DNA from: Tolypeutes matacus
Taxonomy: Eukaryota > Chordata > Mammalia > Cingulata > Chlamyphoridae
Assembly: GCA_026826555.1 (NCBI GenBank)
Contig: JAKSZT010053883.1
Location: 28,779,559 to 28,843,558, forward strand
DNA length: 64,000 bases
Reading direction: 5' to 3'
How positions within the stretch are numbered: position 1 is the first letter of the stretch; every line of letters begins with the position of its first letter. The notes beneath the pieces are model-generated. The model was not told where the DNA came from. It saw only the letters and a program-made list of their open reading frames with translations, and ran no database searches. Below, in pieces: positions 37,497 through 49,535 of this stretch. The position numbers were made by a program, and so were the translations under genes.

Positions 37497-38262
37497 GAGC
37501 TTTCCACACACGGAGGCTGATGCCCATCCTCCACTGGTGGCACAACCCACCTTGGAGCTATTCTGTGGCTGGAATTGGAAGCTCCACTTCCTAAAAACAG
37601 GGGAGGAATAGATGGTTGGGCACCAACTTCAGCTACTGATTAGTAAATTCAGAAGGCTAAAATATAATCCTAAGAATAGCTAAAGTTTGAACCTGTCCAA
37701 ATCAGAGAGGCTGGTCCCGCCATTTTAACTCTGCCCCTGGCATGAAGGTGGACTGAAAATCAGTGCTGGTAGGGACTGGCTTCTTTCCATCCAGATCAGA
37801 TTGCAGCTCTAGCATAAGTCCCAGCCCCACCTCTAGCAGGGAGGAAGCTGGGAGGACCTGCGCCAGCCTCTCTGGGAAAATACAGGCCACACTGCAGAGG
37901 CTGGTGATCATCCTATTCTGGTGGTGCAGGCCACCTCAGGAGCTAACCCGTGACCGGAGTTAGAAGCTCCATTTCCCATAAATGAGAGGAAGAGATGGTT
38001 GGGCACCAATTTCAGCTACTGATCAGTTAATCTGGCTAGCTAAAGTATAACCCTAAGAACAGCTGAAGTTTAAACCTGTCCAAGTCAGAAAGCTGCCATT
38101 TTGACTGCCCCTGGCATGAGGGGAAGCTGGGCTGATTGAAAATCACAGTGATGGTAGGGACCAGCTTCTTTCCACCCAGATCAGACTACAGTCCTAGCTT
38201 AGGCTTCAGCCCCATCTCTGGCAGGGAGAAAGCTGGCAGGACCTGCACCAGCCTCTCTGGGT
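37497..38262 (+). repeat. Two tandem units of about 383 bp in an L1 5' UTR
   Basis: GATGGTTGGGCACCAA at 37611 recurs at 37994, an offset of 383. The motifs GAAGCTCCA, CCTGGCATGA, GACTGGCTTCTTTCCA and CTGCGCCAGCCTCTCTGGG each recur with nearly the same spacing. The units differ by scattered substitutions and small indels. Confidence 0.88.
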
Positions 38263-38678
38263 CACTGCAGGTACATTCGTCTGGCACAGACTGAAGAGTT
38301 GTAAGTCTACCGGGGCAACTGTGGTCATTTGGACCTGCACAGCATGGACTACTGACCACACCTGCAGCTTCATCCACACCCCAGGCAGGGGAGGAAGAGG
38401 CATGAAGCTTCATCATTCTCTCTGGGCAGCTACAGTCTAAGCCTGCATGACTTGGATCATTACACACAGCTGTGGCTGTGTTCCTACCCCTGGCAAAGGA
38501 GAAAGGTGGGAGAAGCTTCAACAGTCCCTGGGGCAATGTGGGCAGCTTGAGCCTCCACAGCTTACAGCAAAAACTACATCTTTGGCTCCTACTACACAAC
38601 CAGCAAGGGAAAAAGGGCAAGAAAGCCCTAAGCTAAAGAGAGAAACTGCACCCAGAATAAATACATCTAGTAAGGCAG

Positions 38679-39624
38679 ATGCCAAGACACCAACAAAAAA
38701 TTACAATTCACACCAAGAAACAGGAAGATATGGCCCAGTTAAAGGAATAAGATAAGCCTCCAGATGACATAAGGCAACTAATCATATACGTTCAAACAGA
38801 TCTCCTTAATAAATTCAATGAGATGGCTAAAGAGATTAAGGATATTAAGAAGACATTGGCTGAGCACAAAGAAGAATTTGAAAGCATACATAGGAAAATA
38901 GCAGATCTTACAGGAGTGAAAGGTGCAAAAAATGAAATTTTAAATACACTGGAATCATATAACAACAGATTTGAGGAAGCAGAAGAAAGGATTGGTGTGC
39001 TTGAAGAAATTGTCCCCAAAAGTGAACATACAAAAGAACAGATGAAGGAAAGAATGGAAAAAATTGAACAAGGTCTCAGGGAATTAAATGCAGCAAGTGT
39101 GTCATGGGTGTTCTAAAAGGAGAAGAGAAGGGAAAGGGGGCAGAAGGAATATTTGAAGAAATAATGGTAGAAAATTTCCCAACCCTATTGAAGGACATAG
39201 ATATCCGTGTCCAAGAAACACTCCTATCTGAATAAATCTGAATAGACCAACTCCGAGACACATACTAATCAGAATGTCAACTACCAAAGGCAAAGAGAGA
39301 ATTCTGAGAGCAGCAAGAGAAAAGCAATACATAACATATAAGGGATACCCAATAAGATTAATTGCTGGTTTCTCATCAGAAACAATGGAGACAAGAAGAC
39401 AGTGGTATGATATATTTAAGATACTGCAAGAGAAAAACTTCTGGCCAAGACTATTATATCCAGCAAAATTGTCTTTCAAAAATGAGGGCAAGTTTAGAAT
39501 ATTCACAGGTAAACAGAAACTGAAAGAGTCTATAACCAAGAGACTGGCATTTCAGGAAATACTAAGGGATGTGCTACAGTCTGAAAAGAAAAGACAGGAG
39601 AAAGAGGCTTGGAAGAGAATCTAA
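38679..39624 (+). pseudogene. L1 ORF1, disrupted (copy E)
   Basis: The start MPRHQQKITIHTKKQEDMAQ matches ORF1 starts in other copies. A stop after LKE breaks the N-terminus. A coiled-coil-like frame (38823-39116) and the C-terminal RNA-binding frame (39274-39624, ending AWKRI) follow, separated by a frameshift near 39110. Confidence 0.85.
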
Positions 39625-39762
39625 AATGAAGATTATATCAGTAAAAGTAACTAAAAGTCTCAAAAGAGTGGTAAAAATAAAATATGACAAATAAAACCCA
39701 AAAGTCAAAATGAGTAAAATAAGAACTGCCTTTACAGCAATAACATTGAATGTTTTTTTGTT

Positions 39763-39953
39763 TTTGTTTGTTTGTTTGTTTTAAGATTTTATTTATTTAT
39801 TCATTTATCCCCCCCTTGCTGCTTGTGCTCGCTGGGTCAGCCAACCACACCGTGTGGGCGGGCCCGCCCCCACCAGGAGGCCCCGGGAACCGAACCCGGG
39901 GCCCCCCATATGGTAAACGGGAGCCCCACTGATTGAGCCACAGCCGCTTCCCA
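39763..39953 (-). mobile_element. DAS-type SINE, long form
   Basis: Complete reversed copy with a TTTG-rich tail. AACATTGAATGTT flanks both sides. Confidence 0.95.
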
Positions 39954-40483
39954 ACATTGAATGTTAATGAATAAAACTCACCAATCAAAAGACACAAACT
40001 GGTGGAATGGATAAGAAAATATGAGCCATCTATGTGTTGTCTGCAAGAGACACACCTTAGACCCAAGGATATCAATAGAATGAAAGTGAAAGGCTGGAAA
40101 AAAGATATTCGACACATGCAGTAACAAAAAAAAACAAAGCCAGAACAGCTATACTTATATCGGATGAAATAGACTTTAAGAGATACTAGTAATGTGCAAT
40201 CTGAGGAGGAAGTCAGGGAAAAAATTCAATTTGCAATAGTGACTAAAACAATCAAATATTTAGGAATAAACTTAACCAATTAGACCTAAGAGATATATAT
40301 AGAACACTTCACCAAACAACAGCAGAATACATATTCTTTTTAGGTACACGGGATCATTCTCTAGGAAGACAATATGTGAGGTTATAGAACAAGTCTCAAT
40401 AAATTAGAAAAGATGAAACCTTACAAAACTTCTTTGACTACAGTGGATTGAAGCTAGAAATCAATAAAAGAGGGAGACTGCAG

Positions 40484-40710
40484 GAACAGATGTGGTTCAA
40501 GTAATTGGGCTTCCACCTCCCAAATGGGAGGTCCTGGGTTCCTGGTGCCTCCTGAAAAATACAAAAATAAAAACAACAAGCAAAACAAATGAAAAAATCA
40601 ACTCAGGGAAACTGATGTGGCTCAGTAGTTGAGAACTGGTTTCCCACATCCGAGGCCCTGGGTTCAATCCATGGTCCCCAGTACCAAAAAAAAAAAAAAA
40701 AAAAAAAAAA
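40484..40710 (+). mobile_element. Head-to-tail SINE pair (dimer)
   Basis: Two monomers joined by an A-rich linker ending TCAACTCAGGG, with a terminal A tract of about 27. GTGGGAGACTG/GAGGGAGACTG-like text flanks it. Same family as 12.86 and 31.85 kb. Confidence 0.9.
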
Positions 40711-40884
40711 AGTGGGAGACTGGAAATTTAAAAATATGTGAGCAGAAATCACAAGGGAAATTAGGAAATATCTTGAGATGAATTAAAATAAAAACACAAC
40801 ATACAAAAACTTATGAGATGCAGAAAAGGCAGTGCTCAGAGGGAAAATTATAGCTGCAACTGCTTACATTAAAAAAGAGGGCAG

Positions 40885-40990
40885 GGGAAGGGAGCTAGTG
40901 TAGCTCAAGCAGTTGAATGCCAGCATACCACAAACAAGGTCCTGGATTCAATCCCCAGTCCTAGTATCTAAAACTAAAAAAAAAAAAAAA
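40885..40990 (+). mobile_element. SINE second-type monomer
   Basis: AGCTAGTGTAGCTCAAGCAG, then CAAGGTCCTGGATTCAATCC and an A tract. It resembles the second half of the dimers rather than the first. Confidence 0.8.
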
Positions 40991-41298
40991 TTTAAGATAT
41001 GCTATCTCAAATCAATATCCTAGTTTCACACCTTGGAGAAATAGAAAAAGAAGAGCAAACTAAATCCAAAGTGAGGACAGGAAGGAATTAAAGATTAGAG
41101 AAGAGATCATTGAAATAGAGAATAGAAAATCAATAAACAGAATCAAACAAATCAAAATTGGTTCCTCAAAAAGATCAACAAAATTGACAAACTTTTACCT
41201 AGATAATAAAGAACAAAAGAAAAAAGGCACAAATACCTAAAATCAAGAAAATGGTGACATTACTCCTGACCCCACAGAAATAAAAAGCATTGTAAGAG

Positions 41299-41627
41299 GG
41301 GGGCGGATGTGGCTCAAATGGTTGGGCATCCGTCTGCCATATGGAGAGACCTGGGTTTGATCCCTGGGACTTCCTAGTAAAATAAAATAAAAAATAAAAT
41401 TAAAATAATAAAATAAAATAAAATAAAATAAAATAAAATAAAATAAAATAAAATAAAATAAAATAAAAAATAAAATAAAATAAAATAAAATAAATAAAAT
41501 AAAATAAAATAAAATAAATAAAATAAAATAAAATAAATAAAAAAATAAAATAAAATAAAATAAAATAAATAAAATAAAATAAAATAATAATAAAATAAAA
41601 TAAAATAAAATAAAAATAAATAAAAAA
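41299..41627 (+). mobile_element. SINE monomer with an expanded (AAAAT)n tail
   Basis: The head (GGCGGATGTGGCTCAAATGG to CTGGGACTTCCTAGT) is followed by about 245 bp of AAAAT repeats with scattered variants (41380-41625). CATTGTAAGAG flanks it at 41288-41298 and 41628-41638. Confidence 0.95.
41380..41625. repeat. (AAAAT)n microsatellite
   Basis: About 45-50 pentanucleotide units with AAAT and A5T interruptions, grown from the tail of the SINE at 41299. Confidence 0.95.
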
Positions 41628-41638
41628 CATTGTAAGAG

Positions 41639-41787
41639 AGCAGATGTGGCTCAAGCAATTGGGTGCCTGCCTCCCACATGGGACGTCCTGATGCCCACTA
41701 AAGAACACGAGCAGACAATGAGCAGACAGATGAGGGAGCCATCGGAGGGGAGTGTTAAAAATTTAAATTTAAATAAAAAAAAAAAAA
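41639..41787 (+). mobile_element. Second SINE at the same target
   Basis: A monomer missing most of its B-box region, then a body with GAGCAGACAATGAGCAGACAG and an A-rich end. CATTGTAAGAG flanks it at 41628-41638 and again at 41788-41798. Confidence 0.9.
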
Positions 41788-42328
41788 CATTGTAAGAGGA
41801 TACTATGAACAAGTGTACACACTAATTTAGAAAACCTAGGTGAATGGAAAAATTCCTAGAAATATAGAAATTCCCTAAACTGAAACAAGAATACATAGAA
41901 GACCCTAACAGACCAATGACAAGTAAAGAGATTGACTCAGTAATCAAAACCTTTCCAACATACAGAAGTCTAGGACCAGATAACTTCACTGATGAATTTT
42001 ACCAAACATTCCAAAAATAATTAACACTATCCTGCTCAAAATCTTCTAAAATATTGAAAGGAAGGCAACACTTCCTAACTCATTCTTTGAGGCCAGCATT
42101 ACCCTAATACCAAAACCAGTTAAAGACATCACAGGAAAAGAATATTGCAAACCAATATCCCTTATGAATATAGATACAAAAATCCTAAAAACAAACAAAC
42201 AACAATAACAAAAAACAACTAGCAAACCGAATCCAACAATACATTAAAAATATTAAAAACCAGGAACAAATGGGATTTATCCTAAGAATGCAAAGATTGT
42301 TCAACATAAGAAAATCAATTAATATCAT

Positions 42329-42939
42329 TGTAGTAGTTTGATACTATTGATGAAAAGAAATATTGGATTATGTTTGTAAACTGGTCTTTTCCTCTGGGCG
42401 TATTGGATTCAGAGGTTTTACTTTTACTTAATTAAATTATGATTAAGGCTTTGATTGGGCCACGTCAGTAGGGTGTTGAGTCCCCACCCTTTGGTAGATG
42501 GGGACTCACAGATAAAAGACATGGCAAAGGACAGAGTTGAACTTTTTGATGCTAGAGTTTTGATCCTGGAGCCCAGGAAGTAAACATGCAGGAGAAGCAG
42601 ATACATGAGGAAGGAGAGAATTCTCCATTAAACACAGGAAGAGGCCTCAGGGAGAGAGACAGAGCCATTCGCCTGATATTCTAGAGCTGGCCTTGTGGAG
42701 AAAGCACCGCAGCTGAGCCTGGAAAGAAATGGAACCCCGGGAAGAGAGGAACCCAGGAAACCTGAACCCTCACAGACATTGGCAGCCATTTTGCTTCAAC
42801 ATGTGGCAAGAGACTGTGGTAAGGGAAGTAACTTATGCTTTATGGCCTGGTAACAGTAAGCTTTTACACTAAATAAATACCCTTTATAAAAACCAACAGA
42901 TTTCTGGTATTTTGCATCAGCACCCCTTTGGCTAATACA
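42329..42939 (+). mobile_element. Solo LTR (subtype A)
   Basis: Starts TGTAGTAGTTTGATACTATT, ends GGCTAATACA. AATAAATACCC near 42876 and CACCCTTTGGTAGATGGGG near 42485 match the other copies. The flanking 5-mers differ, so the target duplication is decayed or the ends were altered. Confidence 0.85.
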
Positions 42940-43569
42940 GTAATACAACACATTAACAGAATAAAGTGGGGGGAAAAAAACATGATCATTGATGCAGAAA
43001 AGGCATTCAACAAAATCCAGCACCTCTTCTTGATAAAAACACAGAAAACCAGGAATAGAAGGAAACTTTCTCAACATGATAAAGGGCATATATAAAAAAC
43101 CCACAGCTAACATCATACTCAATAGTGAAAGACTGAAAGCTTTAACCACTAAGATCAGTTACAAGACAAGAATGCCACTTTCACCACTACTATGCAACAT
43201 TTAACTGGAATTTCTAGCCAGAGCAATTAGGCAAGAAAAAATAAATAAAAGGCATCCAAATTGGAAAGGAAGAGGTAAAACACTCCCTATTTGCCGATGA
43301 CATGAGCCTATATAGAGAAAATCCCAAAGAACTGACCAGAAAACTACTAGAAATAATAAAAGAATTCAGCAAAGTGGTTGGGTACAACAAGATCAGTGTG
43401 CAAATAACCAGTAGTGTTCCTGTACACCAGAAATGAACAATCCAAAAATGAAACCAAGAAAACAATTCCATTATCATAGCAACTAAAAAGAAGGAAATAC
43501 CTAGGAATAAATTTAACCAAGGATGTAAAGGACTTGTACAAGGAAAACTACAAAATATTATTGAGACAA

Positions 43570-43929
43570 AGGGCAGGGAGCATGGCCAGGGCTGGCAAGG
43601 GCGCAGCAAGACATGGTCACCGGCTGACCGAAGCATGGGGCAGGCTCCCCTCAGCGCTGCGGGGCACATTCACGCCGCTCCCCCGCAGTGTCCCATAGGT
43701 GGCATGCTTCCCGGCCTGCTGTCCCTGGCGGATAGGAACAGGAGGGCAAAGGAGCTGCTGCACAACTGCGCCCAGCGCTGATGGACTTCCTGGTGTGTCA
43801 GCTCTCCAAGAAGCCTCTCAGATGTTAAGCATCAACACACGAATTGATTAATGAAGAGTTGGGAACAGCATATCCAATCATTGATGGCATTCCTAATATG
43901 ACCCCACAGGCAGCTAAGTTATAAAGAAG
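43570..43929 (+). pseudogene. PYURF: PYURF (PREY) retropseudogene fragment
   Basis: PYURF encodes a small mitochondrial chaperone-like protein (PREY), read from the transcript that also encodes PIGY. Shifted plus-strand frames match its N-terminal part (GRLPSALRGT near 43650-43680, LHAS near 43705) and its conserved domain. The domain match is SKKPLRC, then ASTHELINEELGTAYPIIDGIPNM to PQAAKL, at about 43807-43920. Stops and frameshifts are present. The last codons and the PIGY frame are missing, and RPL7A sequence follows at once without poly(A). Confidence 0.85.
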
Positions 43930-44546
43930 TCTCTTTTCTCCCACCCAAGATGCCCCAAGGAAAGAAGGCCAAGGGAAAAAGGTGGCCTGTTCTCTGCTGT
44001 CATAAAGAAGCAGAAGGCCAAGAAGGTAGAAAAGGCCCAAGAATTTTGCATTGGACAGTACATCCAGCCCAACGGGACCTCACCTGCTTTTTCAAATCGC
44101 CCCACTACATCCAGCTGCAGTGGCAAAGGACCATCCTATACAAGTGGCTGAAAGTGCCCCCCACCATCAACCAGTTTACCCAAGGCCTTGGACTACCAAA
44201 ACTACTCAAATGCTTAAGCTGGCCCGTAAATACAGACCAGAGACATAGCAAAAGAAGCAGAGGCTGTTGGCCCCAGGCTAAGAAAGCTGTCGGCAAAGGG
44301 GATGTCGTCACTAAGAGGCTGCTTATACTTCTAGCAGGGGTGAACACTGTGACCACTTTGGTGGAACACAAGAAAGCCCAGCTGGTGGTGATTGCACATG
44401 ACATGGGCCCCATCGAGCTGGTTGTCTTCCTGCCCCCCTTTTCATGTGGCAGGGGGGCACCCAACTGCATCATCAAGGGGAAGGTCAGGCTGGGACAGCT
44501 GGTCCACAGAAAGACTTCCACCTCCAAGGACTGTTGAAAAAAAAAT
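43930..44546 (+). pseudogene. RPL7A: RPL7A retropseudogene, lacking the C-terminus
   Basis: RPL7A is a large-subunit ribosomal protein (eL8). The block begins with the pyrimidine-rich TCTCTTTTCTCCCACCCAAG just before ATG (43950), as at the 5' end of ribosomal-protein mRNAs. It then reads like RPL7A through [52 protein letters not shown] and [16 protein letters not shown]. Frames shift in the first 50 codons. The frame stays open to 44537 and ends in a different tail. About the last 60 residues and the 3' UTR are absent, with only a run of nine A's at 44537-44545. Confidence 0.93.
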
Positions 44547-44915
44547 ACGAGCCCCATTCAAAGAACTCCAACATACCCCCACCCTTCCCAGATACCCAGT
44601 ATCACCATTTTCACATTTTGCTACCTTTGCAATACAATTCTCTCTATCCTCTCTCTGTTCTGAACATGTGAGAGTAGATTGCACACATTATACTCCTTGA
44701 ACACATAATACTTCCATGTGGAACTCCTATGAAACTGCACTTTTGACCTTAAATGCAGTTATCAAGTTCAAGAAATTTAACACTGATATAAAGAGGACAG
44801 TATATATTCCAATTTTTTTCTTATGTCTCGATGTCCTTTTAAGATTTTTCTCTTCCATTCTTAGATCCCATGCAGTATCATGTATTGTATTTGTCGTTTT
44901 CCCTTTAGTTTCTTT
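44547..44915. other. Likely old L1 or other repeat, not resolved
   Basis: GAACATGTGAGAGTAGATTG and ATTATACTCCTTGAACAC resemble text common in old mammalian repeats. The family could not be fixed. Confidence 0.35.
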
Positions 44916-45867
44916 TTTTTTTTTAATTGAGGAAACATATACAACATAAATCTTCCCATCCCAAACTTCCCAAGGATATCATTTAGTGGAATTAATCACA
45001 TTCACAGTGTTGCAGTGCCTTCACCACCATATATTGCTATAACTTTCCCTTCACCTTAAACAGAAAACCTGCACTCATTTTGCATTAATTCCCCTTTGCC
45101 CCTTCCCCCATTCCTGGTAACTCTTTACTTTACTTTCTGTCTCTTTGAGTTTGCATATCTCTGATAGTCTCTTTGTGGCTACCATGGGCCTTAAATTTAA
45201 TATGTCAAATCTATAACAATCTTGTTTGCTTTGATATCAACTTAAGTTCAATAACTTATACAAACTATGTTCCTATATCCTCCGTCCCCCATCTTTGTGT
45301 GGTTCCTGTCACAGATTACATTTTATACATTGTGAGTCCAAAATCATTGATTTATCATTATATTTTATGCATTTGCCTTTCAGATTTTATAGGAATTAAG
45401 AAGTGGAATAACAAATCAAAAATATAATAGTACCAGTATTTATATTTACCCATGTCATTATCTTTACCTGAGATCTTTATTGCTTCATGTGACTTCAGTC
45501 AATTGTCTAGGGTCCTTTTCTCAACCCGCAGGACTCCCTTTGGCATTTCTTGTAGGGCCAGTCCCTCAACTTTTGTTTATTTGGGAATGTCTTAATTCCT
45601 CTCTCATTTTTGAAAGACACTTTTGCCAGATATAGAATTCTTGGTTGGGTACTTTTTGCTTTTGGCACTTCAAATATGTCTTCCCACTGCCTTCTTTCCT
45701 TCGTGGTTTCTGATGAGAAATCAGCAACTAATCTTATTAATGGTCCCTTGTATGTGACACATTGTTTCTCTCTTGCAGCATTCAGAATTCTCTCTTTATC
45801 TCTGGTATTCAACATTTTGATTATAAAATGGTGCAGTGTGGGTCTATTTGGGTTTATCCTATTTGTG

Positions 45868-46275
45868 TTGCGGCAGACGAAACTTAGAAATCCAGGGCAC
45901 TAGGAGAGATGGAGGAACAAAGTTTTATTATGCGCAGGCCCAGAGGAGTCAAGTCTTCAAAAAATCTGTGCCCTGAGCCTTGGCTGACATGAGTTTATAT
46001 AGGTTATAAATCATGGGCAAATTCTTTATTACACAGGCTAATTTTTTAAGCAAGCAGGCAGGCAGGGTTTACAGAAGCAGAAGTGTGAGTTAGCATATTT
46101 TTTTTAAAACAGAGGGCTTCAGTTGCAGGGGAGGGCAGGGGCTTTTATTTTCTTAAAGTTATGGCTTCCAGTTTAAGGGGGGTGGAGTAGAGCCTCTATC
46201 TTTTAAAGGCTGTATGTTTCAGTTAAGGGGGAGGAGAGAGTGCTGTTAAAGAGGCAGCAGCAATTTCTTCATCAT
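45868..46275 (-). mobile_element. ERV LTR, different family
   Basis: The left edge TGTTGCGGCAGACGAA reads on the minus strand as an LTR 3' end, with AATAAAAC near 45925-45932. Antisense L1 ORF1 text on both sides joins across the block. It is unlike the TGTAGCAG family. Exact ends are not fixed. Confidence 0.6.
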
Positions 46276-46338
46276 TTGGAGTTTGTTGAGCTTCTTGGAT
46301 GTGTATATTCATGCCTTTTGTTAAATTTGGGAAATTCT

Positions 46339-46518
46339 TGGGAAGCGGCTGTGGCTCAATCAGTAGGGCTCCCGTTTACCATATGGGAGGCCCCAGGTTC
46401 GGTTCCCGGGGCCTCCTGGTGAAGGCAATCCCGCCCGCACGGTGTGGTTGGCTGACCCAGCGACCACAAGCAGCAAGGGGGGGATAAATAAATAAATAAA
46501 ATCTTAAAAAAAAAAAAA
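46339..46518 (+). mobile_element. DAS-type SINE, long form
   Basis: Complete copy. AAATTTGGGAAATTCT flanks both sides. Confidence 0.96.
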
Positions 46519-47423
46519 AATTTGGGAAATTCTCAGTCATTATTTCTTTGAATAATCTCTCTGTCCTTTTCTTTCTTTCTTCTCTTTCTGGGTCTCCCAC
46601 AATGCACATGTGTGTACGCTTGATGGTACCCCATAGTTTCCTCAGGCAGTTTAAAAATGCTCAAGATGTGTCATTCACACTCAGCTAGTGCAATTGGCAT
46701 CCTGGACCCAAGGTGCAGTTATCCAAGGGAGCAAATAAATAAAATTGTATTGGCCCAGATGGGGTAGGAGTGAGTTTAGGAGTAGTAGGTCTGCAGCTAT
46801 CCCAACCACCCTGTATCACAACCCACTGATGTTCCCCAAACCCTGTCCCCAGAGTGGGTTATGAAGAGACAAGACATAGGACCATTTCTTAAAAGTCTTT
46901 TTCTGGAATGTTCCAGGTCTTATCCTCCTCATTGGTGGTTTCTAATGCTTTAATCTTCTCCTTTGCCTGGGTCATCACTTCCTGTTTCTTTGTATGTTTT
47001 GTAATCTTTTGTTGAAAGCTGGACATTTTGATATTTTAATGTATTATTGCTGGAATTTCAATGAGGTGTCTGTTCCTTAATCCTGTATCCAGGTAATGTT
47101 ATGATACAGCTTTCCTTGAATGTCAAGAGCTAACAAAACAAATAAAGAAGAAAAAACTTTTCCAGTCTTTGCAGATTGACCTGTGTGAGTGCTCTCCTTC
47201 AGAGCTTATCCATACAATAAGTTAGGAGAATAGCTCCAGGCCAAAAGCAACCCTTCCCCCCACAACCCCGTCCTGTCTATGCCTGTATCTTGTTTTAGAT
47301 ACATTTGGTCCTAGGAATTCTCCCATTTAACGCAGTTCCAAATGTCCCTTCCTCCCTAGGAAATAGTTTCCTCATGGCCCTGGGCACTGCACTGTGTGCC
47401 CTACAGTCAGCAATCCCTTGATC

Positions 47424-47521
47424 CAGGCCGGCCCGCCCCCACCAGGAGGCCCCGGGAACCGAACCCAGGGCCTCCCACATGGTAAACGGGAGCCCTACTG
47501 ATTGAGCCACAGCCGCTTCCC
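47424..47521 (-). mobile_element. DAS-type SINE head without a tail
   Basis: Only the tRNA-like head and start of the GC-rich body are present, reversed. There is no A tract and no flanking duplication was found, so it is a truncated copy. Confidence 0.85.
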
Positions 47522-48894
47522 GACACAGTGTTCTTTAGGAGTGCTCTGTGAGCTGCCTTCTATACTCGGGGCATGTTCTGGGACAGCAAGTCCCTTAGGT
47601 CACAAACAGAGAGATTGGGCTAGACATACATGCTCCCAGTATGTGCATGAAGGTTACTCTGTTCTCTCTGGAACCAGGACCAGGTTATCTGCACTGATAG
47701 CATGGATGGGCTCCATGCTGAACCAGTGAGGGGTGAAAGAAGGGGCCAGCCAGGGCACCATGAGATCCTCCCACTATTTTTATTATTTAATGCATTGCTG
47801 GATTTGGTTTGCTAATATTTTTTTTTTTGTTAGAGAAGTTGTGAGCTAACAAAACAATCATGCATAACATGTAGAATTCCTACACATCACCCTTCCACCA
47901 ACACCTTGCATTGTTGTGAAACATGGTACAGATTATGAAAGAACATCATCAAAATATGATGTTCTATGGTCCATAGATTACATTTGGTATATTTTTTGGT
48001 ATATTTTTTCCATACACCCCTATTATTAACACTATGTATTAGTATTGTACATTTGTTATAGTTCATGAGAGAACACTGTTATATTTGTACTACATTAACC
48101 ACATTCCATTATCCATCACATGGTTCACTGTGCTATACAGTCCCATGCTTTGTACAATCCATCCAAAGTGTACACTCAGTGGCTCACATAAAGTTGTGCA
48201 GTCATTGCCTCAGTAAATTTTTGAATGGTTTCCTTAGTCCAAAAGAAAAAAGCTCAGACCCCCTATTATTGACTTTTAGCATTAATATAGTACCTTCTTT
48301 GACACTGATGCAAGAATATTACAATATTGCTGTTAACTATAGTCCATAAGTTACATTAATTTTATTTTTCCATGCATCACCATATTCTTACCACCTTGTA
48401 ATAGGGGCGTACATTTGTTCTAGGTCATAGAAGAACATTCTTGTATCTGTACTATTAATCACAATCCTCATCCACCACTGGGTTCACTATGTTATACAGT
48501 CCCTAAATTAGTCCCTAAACTATCCTTTTCAGCCACAATCACATTTATAAACCAGCCATATAAGTTCTATTACTGTAATGTGTTATCATCAATTCTATCC
48601 ATTTCCTCATTTTTACAGTCAAGTTAATTAAAAATTCTACATATATAACACATCAGTACCCCTTCTCAGCCCTCATCCTATCTCCTAGTAACCTATACTT
48701 TAGATTTTAACTCCATGTGTTTATTCTTCATATTTAGTTCATATTAGTGAGACCATACAATATTTTCCTTTTGTGTCTGGCTTATTTCACTCAGCATAAT
48801 GTCCTCAAGGTTCATCCATATTATCATGCGTCCCAACTTTATTCGCTGTTACAGCAACATAGTATTCCATCATATGTATATACCTGTAGCAGTT

Positions 48895-49535
48895 TGATAT
48901 TATTTATGAATTTCAAAAAAAGGAATGTTTTTTGGAATTCCTCTGGGCGTGATACCTTTTTGACTGTATTGAATTCAGAGGTTTCACTTTTACTTTATTA
49001 AATCAAGATTAGGGTTTTGATTTGACCACATCATTAGGGTGACTCGGTTTGAGTCCCCGCCCCCTTGGTGGGCTATATAAATAGACACTCAATCAAGAAG
49101 GCAGAAGAAATAGATACACAGAAGAATGCAGAGGAAGAGAGACCGCTCCATAGACATGGCAGAGGCCCCAAGAAGAGATGAGCCATTCTCCTGACAGTTC
49201 ACAGCTAGCTGACCTTGTAAAGAGAACAGACCAGCTGAGCCTGGAAAGAAACGAACCCTGGGAAGAGAGATGAGCCTTATGCCAGCCTACAGCTGAGATC
49301 AGAAGCTGGGACCATGGAACCTTAAGAGGAAGAAGGCTGAACCCTCACAGACATCACCCACCTCTTGCTTCAACATATGGCAAATTACTTTGGGTGAGAA
49401 AGTACCTCTTATGGTACCTTGAGTTGGACTCTTTAGGGCCTTGTGAGTATAAGCTTCTACCCCAAATAAATACCCTTTATAAAGCCAATAGATTTCTGGT
49501 ACTTTGCATCAGCACCCCTTTGGCTGACTAATACA
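48895..49535 (+). mobile_element. Solo LTR (subtype A)
   Basis: TGTAGCAGTTTGATATTATT to GACTAATACA, with an exact 5-bp duplication ATACC at 48890-48894 and 49536-49540. Inserted in antisense L1 ORF2. Confidence 0.95.

Larger units (their letters stand above)
37306..40275 (+). mobile_element. Younger L1 (copy E), internally deleted
   Basis: 5' UTR (37306 to about 38678), ORF1 (38679-39624) and the start of ORF2 (about 39640-40190) are present. Text from far downstream in ORF2 (CAATCTGAGGAGGAAGTCAG, 40198-40275) follows directly, so most of the endonuclease and reverse transcriptase is missing. It sits inside the older copy D. Confidence 0.8.
40276..43565 (+). mobile_element. Older L1 (copy D), ORF2 continuation
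   Basis: Endonuclease-like text at 40283-40460, then reverse-transcriptase text. This includes a frame near 43285-43305 reading like FADDM and an NFTKDVKDLY-like end near 43515-43540. SINEs, a pentanucleotide expansion and an LTR interrupt it. The copy stops at the PYURF/RPL7A insert. Confidence 0.65.
44916..47817 (-). mobile_element. Antisense L1 (copy F), old
   Basis: On the minus strand, 5' UTR-like text (about 47800-46560) is followed by ORF1 C-terminal text (45815-45507, with MLNTRDKERILNAAREKQCVTYKGPLIR) and ORF1/ORF2 intergenic or ORF2 text. An ERV LTR and SINEs interrupt it. The left end is uncertain. Confidence 0.7.

Noticed and set aside
41374..41708. Minus-strand frames that look like a membrane protein of F, I, L and Y
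   Set aside because: They are translations of the AAAAT repeat.
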